Shown here one piece after another: positions 56,614 through 63,921 of a stretch of 63,921 bases of DNA. Both the position numbers and the translations under genes were made by a program. A model generated the notes under the pieces. It worked only from the letters and a program-made list of their open reading frames with translations. It was not told the origin of the DNA and did no database searches. Within the stretch, counting starts at the first letter, position 1, and each line of letters opens with the position of its first letter. Origin of the DNA: Nostoc sp. TH1S01 (lineage in GTDB: Bacteria > Cyanobacteriota > Cyanobacteriia > Cyanobacteriales > Nostocaceae); the NCBI GenBank assembly GCA_018993265.1, contig JAGKSW010000016.1, positions 1 to 63,921 on the forward strand. Reading direction: 5' to 3'.

Positions 56614-56996
56614 AATTAATATTCCCTTGGGTTAAGAGCTTTGTAATCATTCTTAACTAATGTGTAACAAATTCCTGAGATTTATGACAGTTTGTGTTGA
56701 ACAGTTGGAAAAATAATTGAATTGACTAAAGTTACGAATTGCCAGAATTAAGATAAACAAATTTTAATTAATCATCTTGCAAGTTTTATTTTGTGTGCGT
56801 TATATAAAATAAAGTCTTAGGTATAATTAATCAATTAGTGATGGTTATCAGTACGATAAATTTGTTTTTATTGAGAATAAGCAACTAAAGAAATGGATTG
56901 ATAAATAATGAGTGAATCCTATTACAATTATTAAGAATTAAATATTGAGTAAACTTACTCAGATTCTCACGCATAGACGCAGAGTGAGATAAATAC
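56614..56996. other. AT-rich intergenic region
   Basis: 383 bp between two minus-strand genes; no gene and no repeat family recognised. It likely holds the NDH-2 promoter close to 56620-56700, without a motif I would defend. Confidence 0.4.
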
Positions 56997-57440
56997 TTAT
57001 TTAGTATGAGGGTTTAACAGCACTATAGATAATACTTGATAACCCTCGCCTTGAGGCAGACATTGAGCACCAGCATCTAAAGGACAAGCAGTTTCAGTTT
57101 GTTTTGGGCGAGTTCCTGGAACATATTTGGCTGTAATTTCTACTTGTTGATTATGTAATGATTGCAATGTGTTATGAGAAACTTGAATTGATGGACGCAA
57201 CACTAATTTGGTGTGGTTTGATGTATCGGTAATTAAAAAGAATTCCTCGCCTAAATAAGCTCGAACCGACATCACAGGCGGAATTTCTTCGTAAATGAGT
57301 TTTCCCCGGAATGTAGATATTTGAGATTGATTCACCACTCTATTTATTTCCTGGCTTGGGTTATCTTTTACTTTAATTTTCTGTGTGTCTACAATTATAG
57401 TTGTTTGAATTAGGACTAAAATTAGTTGCAGTAAATCCAT
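56997..57440 (-). CDS. Small exported or membrane-anchored protein, unknown
   Basis: 147 residues. N-terminal hydrophobic segment LLQLILVLIQTTIIV acts as signal or anchor. The rest looks like a small beta-barrel (FRGKLIYEEIPPVM, RAYLGEEFFLITD, TKLVLRPSIQV, QQVEITAKYVPG) with two cysteines close to the end (ACPLDAGAQCLP) that may form a disulfide, and GEGYQVLSI. I do not recognise the family. It stands alone. Confidence 0.65.
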   Translation of the reverse strand: MDLLQLILVLIQTTIIVDTQKIKVKDNPSQEINRVVNQSQISTFRGKLIYEEIPPVMSVRAYLGEEFFLITDTSNHTKLVLRPSIQVSHNTLQSLHNQQVEITAKYVPGTRPKQTETACPLDAGAQCLPQGEGYQVLSIVLLNPHTK

Positions 57441-57677
57441 AGATTAATTTATATTTTTTTCTATAAAATGACTAATTTTATTTCAGTAATTAAGCTGCTG
57501 GTGTGATAGAACTCACAAGTTCTAAATAGAATGAAGACATATAAGCATAAAGAGTATATATATTTATAAGTATTACTTGCATTTTAAACAATAGGTTAAG
57601 GACTGGTTATTGGATAATAGTAAGACTTTAAGGTAATCTAGCCCATATAAATTGATTTACAAGTCTAAGGCAAGTTT

Positions 57678-57767
57678 ATGTTTAAAGTAATACAGACAAT
57701 TGCAGTTTTGGCAATTGTAACTTTAGAGCTGATTCGTAAACAAAAGCTTAAGAGGTTGATTCATTAA
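57678..57767 (+). CDS. Possible 29-residue single-pass membrane peptide
   Basis: ATG to TAA: VIQTIAVLAIVTLELI is one hydrophobic helix followed by a strongly basic tail (RKQKLKRLIH). AAGG lies about 10 nt before the ATG and the stop is 2 nt before the start of the next frame. Could be a real small protein, an upstream peptide, or chance. The surrounding 57441-57769 is otherwise AT-rich without other signal. Confidence 0.3.
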   Translation: MFKVIQTIAVLAIVTLELIRKQKLKRLIH

Positions 57768-57769
57768 TT

Positions 57770-58711
57770 ATGATCTTACAGCAATTAGCTACTGCTGGTA
57801 ACACAATTATTTTTATCAGTCACAAGTTAGAAGAAGTCATTAAACTTTGCGATACAGTTACAATATTACGGAGAGGAAAAGTAGTAGCAACAACAAATAC
57901 TCAAGCTGTAACATCTCAGCAATTAGCAGCATTAATGGTGGGACATGAAGTTGATTTCCAAGTGAATAAATTACCAGCTTCACTTGGAAAAGTAATATTG
58001 TCAGTGCAGAATTTACAAGTTGTAGATGATAGAAATATTACGGCTGTGCATGATGTGTCCTTTCAACTACACGCCGGAGAAATATTAGGAATTGCGGGTG
58101 TCGATGGTAATGGACAAAGAGAATTAGCGGATGCAATTACAGGTTTACGCAAAATCAAGCAAGGAAAAATTGAGTTAAAAAAATATTCAACGATTGCTTA
58201 TATCCCTGAAGATAGACAAAAAATAGGTTTGATATTGCAATTTAGCATTGCCCAAAACTTAATTTTAAAATCTTTTAAAAAATTACCATTTTGTCGTAAT
58301 TATCTATTACAACCAGCAGTCATCAAAAATCACGCTCAAGCTGCAATGCAAACTTATGATATCCGCGCCACAGGAGAAGATATCAAAGTTAGCCAACTTT
58401 CGGGAGGAAATCAACAAAAAGTCGTCTTGGCGCGAGAACTTGCGGGTGAACCTGATTTAATTGTCGCTATGCAACCTACAAGAGGGTTAGATGTAGGGGC
58501 GACGGCGGCGGTACATTCCCAATTGTTAGCAGAACGCGATCGCGGTGCGGCAATATTGTATATTTCTACTGAGTTAGAAGAAATCATAGCGATGAGCGAT
58601 CGCATTGCCGTAATCTACAGAGGTAAGTTTGTCGCTATTTTAGATGCACAGACAGCGACAGTGGAAGAAATTGGTTTATTAATGGCTAGTGGGAGAAATC
58701 AAAATGACTGA
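57770..58711 (+). pseudogene. Sugar/nucleoside-type ABC ATPase lacking its first nucleotide-binding domain
   Basis: 313 residues matching the second half of double-domain ATPases (RbsA/MglA/YufO type). The frame begins just after where Walker B of domain 1 should end (ILQQLATAGNTIIFISHKLEE). Domain 2 is complete: degenerate Walker A GVDGNGQRELADA, signature LSGGNQQKVVLARE, PTRGLDVGA. Domain 2 of these proteins normally has a weak Walker A, so without domain 1 there is no good ATP site. No Walker A is found upstream and no permease gene follows, so this is a decayed transporter. Confidence 0.75.
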
Positions 58712-58794
58712 AGAAGAAATGAAAACGTTACATAGCAAAGCAAATTACAGCATATTTTGGGTACATGAGGTACAAGCGTAAAACATAAAACCAT

Positions 58795-58822
58795 GTAGAG
58801 ACGTTACATGTAACGTCTCTAC
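58795..58822. repeat. 28-bp perfect palindrome
   Basis: GTAGAGACGTTACA followed by its exact complement TGTAACGTCTCTAC. A dispersed cyanobacterial palindrome; it lies between convergent genes and may serve as a two-way terminator. Confidence 0.8.
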
Positions 58823-58872
58823 CGTATTTCACGAATATCGAAACTGCTGTAACTAATAAAATCATTAAAACT

Positions 58873-60267
58873 TTATTTTCCAATACAAAATCGGCTAAAA
58901 ATTCTATCTAAAACTGACTCGGTAACTTCTTCGCCAGTAATTTCTCCTAGTGCTTGAATTGCACCGCGCAAATCAATTGTCCAAAAGTCGAGAGGTAATT
59001 GTTGAGCAATTGTGGCTTGTACTTGTTCTAAAGAGATTTTCGCTTGCGTTAAAGCTGCTGCTTGTCTTTGATTAATTGCTAAATCCAAATCAGCCGCTTG
59101 GAGTTTTCCTAGTTGCACTTTTTCTAAAATAGCTGTTTCTAAATCATCAATACCTCGATTTTGCGAGGCGGCTGTGAGGATTTTGGATGGAATATTGGAA
59201 GTTTTAGATTGTAGAAATTGGCTTTCAGTTTCGTCTACTAAATCAACTTTATTAATTACTAGAATTACCGGACGATGTTGTACTTGTTCATAAATTTCTT
59301 GGTCGCCTTCAGTCCAACCTGCCGCAGCATCAATGGTGAACAAAACTAAATCGGCAGCATTAGCAGCACGACGCGATCGCTCTACGCCAATTTTTTCCAC
59401 TTGGTCGGCGGTTTCTCGAATACCTGCGGTATCTAGCACTTGCACAGGAATTCCGCCTACAACTAATTGCGATTCCACAACATCGCGGGTGGTACCGGGT
59501 AAATCGGTGACAATGGCGCGATCGCTCCGGCTCCAAGCATTCAACAAGCTCGATTTGCCCACATTCGGACGACCGACAATTGCCACTTTCAAACCTGTAC
59601 GCAACAGTTCGCCTTTATCTCTAGTCGCTAATAAGTGAGTAATTTCTGCGGTAATGTTTTCTATTTCTGATATGATGCCTTTATCATCCAGCGGAGGTAA
59701 GTCTTCCTCAAAATCGATTCGCGCTTCAATTTCCGCCAAAATATCCAAACAGTTGGCGCGTAACTGGCGGATGGGATGAGCTAACTTTCCTTGTAAACCA
59801 GCTAAAGCAGTTTGAGCCGCTTGGGGAGACTTAGCACCGACTAAATCAGCGATACTTTCGGCTTGGGTTAAATCGAGCCTGCCATTCAAAAATGCCCGTA
59901 AGGTAAATTCTCCTGGCTGTGCTAATCTTGCGCCATTTTCCAGACATAATTGCAAAACCTGTTGCACAGCAATCATCCCACCATGACAATGAAATTCCAC
60001 CACATCTTCACGAGTGTAGGAACGCGGTGCTTGCATAATCAACAGTAAAGCTTCATCCACCAGTTGTTGCGTCTGGGGATGGCGAATGTAACCGTAGAGA
60101 ATGCGGTGACTTTCCCAAACTTGCCTTCCTGGTGCGTGAAATAATGTCTGGGCAATGGCCATTGCTTGGGAACCAGAGACGCGCACAATACTAACACTAC
60201 CTTGTTGGGGGACAACAGCAGTAGCGATCGCAGCGATAGTTCCAGTGGTGGCAAAGATTTGGGACAT
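58873..60267 (-). CDS. mnmE: tRNA modification GTPase MnmE
   Basis: 464 residues. N-terminal tetrahydrofolate-binding domain ([23 protein letters not shown]), GTPase motifs [14 protein letters not shown] (G1), [11 protein letters not shown] (G2/G3 region), [10 protein letters not shown] (G3), NKVDL (G4) and the C-terminal FCIGK with the functional Cys. With MnmG it makes the 5-carboxymethylaminomethyl group on U34 of certain tRNAs. Full length and intact. Confidence 0.97.
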   Translation of the reverse strand: MSQIFATTGTIAAIATAVVPQQGSVSIVRVSGSQAMAIAQTLFHAPGRQVWESHRILYGYIRHPQTQQLVDEALLLIMQAPRSYTREDVVEFHCHGGMIAVQQVLQLCLENGARLAQPGEFTLRAFLNGRLDLTQAESIADLVGAKSPQAAQTALAGLQGKLAHPIRQLRANCLDILAEIEARIDFEEDLPPLDDKGIISEIENITAEITHLLATRDKGELLRTGLKVAIVGRPNVGKSSLLNAWSRSDRAIVTDLPGTTRDVVESQLVVGGIPVQVLDTAGIRETADQVEKIGVERSRRAANAADLVLFTIDAAAGWTEGDQEIYEQVQHRPVILVINKVDLVDETESQFLQSKTSNIPSKILTAASQNRGIDDLETAILEKVQLGKLQAADLDLAINQRQAAALTQAKISLEQVQATIAQQLPLDFWTIDLRGAIQALGEITGEEVTESVLDRIFSRFCIGK

Positions 60268-60362
60268 TGGTGAAAGAGGCTAGAGGCTAGGGGCTAGAGG
60301 CTAGTGTAGAGTTTACATCATGTAATTTATTTCACGCCCAGACGCAAAGGTGTTGTGGATAT

Positions 60363-61028
60363 TTAATTTTTGCGTGCTAGGGTCAAGCCGTCGGCAATGG
60401 GAATTAAACTGAGAGTTATGCGGGAATCTTGGTGGAGTTTTTGATTAAAAGCGCGGATTTTTTTGGTGCGATTGTCTTGTACTTGAGGATCTGCAACTCT
60501 ACCCGACCATAAAACATTATCAATAGCAATTAATCCACCCGGACGTATTAGTTGCAGCGATCGCTCATAGTAACCATCATAGTTGCTTTTGTCTGCATCG
60601 ATGAAGGCAAAATCAAAGGTTTCGGCTTCACCATCTGCTAAAAGTTGATCCAAAGTTTCCATTGCTGGGGCGATATGCAGGTCGATTTTCTCGGCTACAC
60701 CTGCTTGTTGCCAATAACGACGAGCGATCGCGGTAAACTCTTCACTGATATCACAAGCTACGACTTTGCCTGTTTTTGGCAGTGCTAACGCCACAACTAA
60801 AGTACTATAGCCTGTAAATACCCCAATTTCTAAAGTTTTCTGCGCTCCTATTAACTTTACTAGCAAAGACATAAACTGCCCTTGTTCTGGTGCTATCTGC
60901 ATCCTTCCCATTGGATGTTGGGCGGTTTCTTGGCGCAATTGCGTTAATATTTCTGGTTCCCGCACAGAAACCGAGAGCAAATATTCATATAAATTTTGTT
61001 CCAAACCCAACGTTTGAGTAGTCATCAA
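60363..61028 (-). CDS. SAM-dependent O-methyltransferase, caffeoyl-CoA type
   Basis: 221 residues. Motifs TLEIGVFTGYSTLVVALALP (SAM site), VVACDISEEF, FDFAFIDADKSNYDGYYE (metal and SAM contacts) and GGLIAIDNVLWSGRV are those of the metal-dependent class I O-methyltransferases that act on catechol-like substrates. The substrate is unknown. It is upstream of mnmE on the same strand with a 95-nt gap containing short GGCTAGAGGCTAG direct repeats. Confidence 0.9.
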   Translation of the reverse strand: MMTTQTLGLEQNLYEYLLSVSVREPEILTQLRQETAQHPMGRMQIAPEQGQFMSLLVKLIGAQKTLEIGVFTGYSTLVVALALPKTGKVVACDISEEFTAIARRYWQQAGVAEKIDLHIAPAMETLDQLLADGEAETFDFAFIDADKSNYDGYYERSLQLIRPGGLIAIDNVLWSGRVADPQVQDNRTKKIRAFNQKLHQDSRITLSLIPIADGLTLARKN

Positions 61029-61689
61029 TCTGAAAGGCGCTGCAATTGGGAATACATAGCAATTTTAAATCACTCTGCACAAAATCTCTCATTTAGGACT
61101 TACGCATGAAAACGCAAAATTAAGGGTTTGGGGGAAGGGCGTAATACCAATTCACGAAATTATTGATACAAATCACTTCCTCTGCTCCTCTGCGGCCTTA
61201 ATGATAAGTATTTGACCGGACACGGTATAAGTCCTGTATTAATATCATGGTTTCTCCTTTAACTACAGACAGGAGATAAAAATAATTTTGCTGAATATAT
61301 TTACCCCTTCAGATTGAGTCAGCAGCTAATCTGGTTCCATCTTCCGAGTGATTAATACTCATAAATTAATAGATAACTTAAAAGCAGATAAAGAGACTTT
61401 ACTTCTTTATCTCTAAGTAAAGTTGTGTACTTTGTTTTCCGTGGTCAGATTAAGAGCGTGTTTAGGGTGTGGGGAGAATTAATGTCAGTCGATTACATTT
61501 GGCTAATATCCGGGGTAAAAATGCATCAGCTTACTGTAAGTAAGTGAAAGCAAAATCTATCAGTAAACCTTGGTTTGAGTTTTCGATCCAAGGTTTATTT
61601 ATGCCAATGAATTTAATTCTTGGTTCTGACTTCTATTTCTGGGAATTTTTGAACAAAAAACGCAAAAATATAATATCAGGAACAATCCG
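61029..61689. other. Long intergenic region between divergent genes
   Basis: 661 bp. A weak palindromic repeat lies at 61094-61236 (AGGACTTACGC ... GTATAAGTCCT) with text shared with other cyanobacterial repeats (CTCTGCTCCTCTGCGGCC). 61500-61690 probably contains the promoter of the dehydrogenase gene. Frames in it do not resemble proteins. Confidence 0.5.
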
Positions 61690-62556
61690 ATGCCAGCATC
61701 AACACAACAAGAAAAATTGCAACCTCCTCAGCAGCAACAACCACCAGGTACTGAATCTGAGATGCAGCCAAGACCAAAAGCTGAGGATGAACAGTATCGT
61801 GGTAGTGGTAAATTAAAAAATAAAGTTGCATTAATTACAGGTGGAGATAGTGGTATTGGTCGTGCTGTAGCGATCGCATTTGCTAAAGAAGGTGCAGACG
61901 TGGCGATTGTGTACCTGAGCGAACACGAAGATGCGACAGAAACAAAAAATTTAGTAGAACAACAGGGACGACGAGCGTTAACTATAGCGGGTGACATTAC
62001 AGATGAAACTGTTTGCCAGAATGCTATTAAACAAACACTAGGTGAGTTTGGTAAACTGGATATTCTCGTAAATAATGCTGCTGAACAGCACCCACAAAAA
62101 AGCATTGAAGATATTACTAAAGAACAGTTAGAAAGGACTTTTCGTACTAATATTTTTTCAATGTTTTTCTTAACAAAAGCAGCATTAAAACATTTGAAAA
62201 AAGGCAGTGCCATCATCAACACTACCTCAGTGACTGCTTATAAAGGTAGTCCTCAATTATTAGATTACTCTGCGACTAAAGGTGCGATCGTTGCTTTTAC
62301 TCGTTCGTTATCACAAAATTTGGTAGAGAAGGGAATCCGAGTCAATGCTGTAGCACCAGGCCCCATTTGGACACCATTAATTCCCTCAACTTTTCCTGAT
62401 GAAAAAGTCGAGACATTCGGTAAACAAGTACCAATGCAAAGACCAGGACAACCAGAAGAAGTAGCACCTAGTTATGTATTTTTAGCTTCTGATGATGCTT
62501 CTTATATATCTGGTCAAGTTATCCATGTAAATGGTGGAGAAGTTGTTAACGGTTAA
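61690..62556 (+). CDS. Short-chain dehydrogenase/reductase (SDR), YghA/glucose dehydrogenase-like
   Basis: 288 residues. Gln/Pro-rich N-terminal 40 residues, then a classical SDR: TGGDSGIGRAVA (cofactor), NNAAEQ, catalytic S in NTTSVTAYKG, Y-x-x-x-K in DYSATKG, C-terminal IHVNGGEVVNG. The extended N-terminus with an RPKAEDEQYRGSGKLKNK-like lead matches the general stress group (YghA, YhdF). The substrate is not readable. Followed by a hairpin. Confidence 0.92.
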   Translation: MPASTQQEKLQPPQQQQPPGTESEMQPRPKAEDEQYRGSGKLKNKVALITGGDSGIGRAVAIAFAKEGADVAIVYLSEHEDATETKNLVEQQGRRALTIAGDITDETVCQNAIKQTLGEFGKLDILVNNAAEQHPQKSIEDITKEQLERTFRTNIFSMFFLTKAALKHLKKGSAIINTTSVTAYKGSPQLLDYSATKGAIVAFTRSLSQNLVEKGIRVNAVAPGPIWTPLIPSTFPDEKVETFGKQVPMQRPGQPEEVAPSYVFLASDDASYISGQVIHVNGGEVVNG

Positions 62557-62565
62557 TTAACAAAA

Positions 62566-62597
62566 AGGAGTTAGAACTTAAAATTATTCTGACTCCC
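62566..62597 (+). terminator. Terminator after the SDR gene
   Basis: Stem AGGAGTTAGAA / TTCTGACTCCCT with one mismatch and an AT-rich loop, 10 nt after the stop. Confidence 0.55.
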
Positions 62598-62642
62598 TCT
62601 GCATAAGATAAATCATCCTGAAATTAAACAACGTCAAAAATT

Positions 62643-63215
62643 TTAACTTGCATTGCAGAGTTCTTGAATGACCCGTGAAAACTCCTCAGTCAGAAAGTCT
62701 GAACCAGTTGCAAGATAAACTTGCTCTAACTGTTGATAAAACCAGATAGTTCCTTCCCTACCAGCTTTAAACTCTTGCCAAACGCTGCTACCATGTTGGC
62801 GTAAGTCTGCTAATAATGACCTGGCATTATGTAGTTTATCGGCTAAAGATACTAATCGAATTGAAGGTGAAGCAAAACGCAGATTTTCTAAATACCTTTG
62901 TTTCCGTTCTTCCCAAGGTGGTTTAGGGTGTGTATCAGATTCAGTGCAACCATCAACAATTGCAACGATTCTCTCACCAAAACGCTGGCGGATTTCTTCA
63001 CGAGTAGATTTTCCGCCTTGGTCTTCAATACTATCATGTAGTAAAGCTGCGATCGCCTCTGCTTCTGTTCCGCCAGCTTCTAAAACCAGTGCTGCAACAC
63101 TTAGTAAATGACTAATATAAGGAACACCGCTAATTTTGCGAGTTTGATGCCGATGAAGATGAGTTGCGTAAACTAATGCTGATTCAAAATTGGCTGTTAA
63201 TTGTACTGTATTCAT
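62643..63215 (-). CDS. HD-domain phosphohydrolase, (p)ppGpp hydrolase-like
   Basis: 190 residues. HD-fold signature: HRHQTRKISGVPYISHLL (first His), LLHDSIEDQGG (HDxxED), and VSLADKLHNARSLL. This matches the hydrolase half of RelA/SpoT without a synthetase, TGS or ACT domain, i.e. a small alarmone-hydrolase-like (MESH1-like) protein. Activity on (p)ppGpp is inferred. Monocistronic. Confidence 0.88.
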   Translation of the reverse strand: MNTVQLTANFESALVYATHLHRHQTRKISGVPYISHLLSVAALVLEAGGTEAEAIAALLHDSIEDQGGKSTREEIRQRFGERIVAIVDGCTESDTHPKPPWEERKQRYLENLRFASPSIRLVSLADKLHNARSLLADLRQHGSSVWQEFKAGREGTIWFYQQLEQVYLATGSDFLTEEFSRVIQELCNAS

Positions 63216-63496
63216 AATTTATCTTGGGGATAAAGCTAAAATTCTGGAGCAACATCAGCTGCAATACTTTGTCTAAGTTCATAAGAAAATTTTCATTTTA
63301 TCAGTCTGTAGTTCAGCGAATGTTTGTAAATATTCTAATTACAACTAAAAGGATATACTCTCACTGTGTAGGCAGCGAGCAAAGAGCAGGGAAAAAATAT
63401 GCTCTCTCAAAAATTTAGATATTTTATTTTCTGCAAGTGTTAATTTACGCTGCGCTGTACTAGTTGTTTAATCAGCAATGTTATAGTGTAGCCTTG

Positions 63497-63643
63497 CATT
63501 GTGAATGTACCAAATCACATTGTTAATGGGTTGCCTCACATTGTGAATGTACCAAGTTACATTGTTAATGGGTTGCCTCATATTGTGAATGTATTAAGTC
63601 ACGTTGTGAATGTGTTGTCTCACATTGTTAATGCACCGAGCTT
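63497..63643. repeat. 21-bp tandem repeat, seven units
   Basis: Units of 21 bp starting CATTGTGAATGTACCAAATCA, alternating with a second variant (CATTGTTAATGGGTTGCCTCA), so the true period is 42 bp in the first four units. No spacers, so not a CRISPR. The whole stretch 63216-63698 has no gene. Confidence 0.85.
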
Positions 63644-63698
63644 ACCTTGATGATGTTGGGTTCTGCTACCGCGCCATCTAACCTACTCCTGATGCAGG

Positions 63699-63921
63699 TT
63701 ATTCATTAAAGTTTGAATCATCATCCAAAAAGTCTGTGATGTCTTCATCCTCAAAGTTTGCTGGTAAGAGTTTCGGCAATTCCACAATCGCCCCGTAAAG
63801 ATTTGCCCCGTAAAGATTCGCCCCTTCAAGATTCGCCCCTTCAAGATTCGCCCCTCGAAGATTCGCCCCTCGAAGATTCGCCCCTCGAAGATTCGCCCGT
63901 TGAAGATTCGCCCCTACAAGA
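63699..63921 (-). CDS. Pentapeptide-repeat protein, C-terminal part
   Basis: The frame is open to the window edge and ends with TAA at 63699-63701. It encodes about eight A-N-L-x-G units ([16 protein letters not shown], then GANLYG) and an acidic C-terminal tail ([20 protein letters not shown]) of about 30 residues. Pentapeptide repeats form a right-handed square helix. Function is unknown. The 15-bp DNA units (GCCCCTCGAAGATTC on +) are almost identical, so the array is young. The 5' end is outside the window. Confidence 0.85.
   Translation of the reverse strand, partial: LVGANLQRANLRGANLRGANLRGANLEGANLEGANLYGANLYGAIVELPKLLPANFEDEDITDFLDDDSNFNE

Noticed and set aside
58704-58790. Short frame after the ABC ATPase as a permease remnant
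   Set aside because: Only about 25 codons with no membrane segment typical of the permease.
61544-61816. 90-codon frame before the SDR gene
   Set aside because: It overlaps the SDR start in another frame and has low-complexity Asn/Lys content.
63497-63643. Possible CRISPR array or LTRR
   Set aside because: Units of 21 bp abut directly with no spacers.
1-63921. tRNA or rRNA genes
   Set aside because: I scanned by eye for T-loop and acceptor patterns and found none outside coding regions; a tRNA search program would settle this.

Overview
The window is a chromosomal segment of a filamentous, heterocystous-type cyanobacterium (Nostoc/Anabaena-like). The support is the many HIP1 octamers (GCGATCGC), heptanucleotide tandem repeats of the TGACTAA/TTTGTCA and TGAAGTA types, cyanobacterial marker genes (cruF, the DUF3038-DUF4335 pair, type II NADH dehydrogenase, TamB) and a dense population of small palindromic elements. 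I read the species level as unresolved.

Region 1 (1-27060) is the 3' part of a nonribosomal peptide synthetase (NRPS) operon, all on the + strand and tightly coupled (gaps of 0-31 nt, one ATGA overlap). Reading the adenylation pockets by hand against the classic ten-residue code gives: unknown residue (A domain cut by the window edge) - Orn - Asn - N-methyl-Thr - Asp - Gly. Two clavaminate-synthase/TauD-type Fe(II)/2-oxoglutarate oxygenases, one free and one fused to an NRPS C-terminus, each sit immediately before a protein that begins with a condensation-like domain lacking HHxxxDG. That is the layout of 'interface' domains with beta-hydroxylases in siderophore synthetases. The last module ends in a thioester reductase domain and is followed by a class III aminotransferase, an MbtH-like protein and a type II thioesterase. 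My model is a beta-hydroxy-Asn / beta-hydroxy-Asp peptide released as an aldehyde and transaminated to an amine, probably a metallophore. No transporter, Fur site or N-terminal part of the pathway is visible.

Region 2 (27288-41160) is housekeeping and core cyanobacterial genes: a UbiH-type hydroxylase, a decayed Rpn-type gene, YebC, a sugar-type binding lipoprotein, rplU-rpmA with a clear promoter and terminator, cruF, bioY-lspA, an orphan HTH protein, a DppB-type permease, apt and DUF3038-DUF4335. Heptanucleotide repeats fill many gaps and in three places supply the apparent start codon of the next gene.

Region 3 (41160-54960) holds tamB and then a repeat-rich accessory area: two copies of a terminal-inverted-repeat element (one with a 10-bp target duplication, one with a second element nested inside it), REP palindromes around a truncated RAYT transposase, a 63-bp minisatellite, and two large P-loop NTPase genes of STAND/AAA type. 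Both NTPase genes are broken, one by an apparent internal deletion and one by a single-base frameshift.

Region 4 (54960-63921) returns to ordinary genes: type II NADH dehydrogenase, a secreted or anchored small protein, a half-deleted sugar/nucleoside ABC ATPase, mnmE, an O-methyltransferase, a short-chain dehydrogenase, an HD-family hydrolase, a 21-bp tandem repeat and the C-terminal end of a pentapeptide-repeat protein. No tRNA, rRNA or CRISPR array was found.
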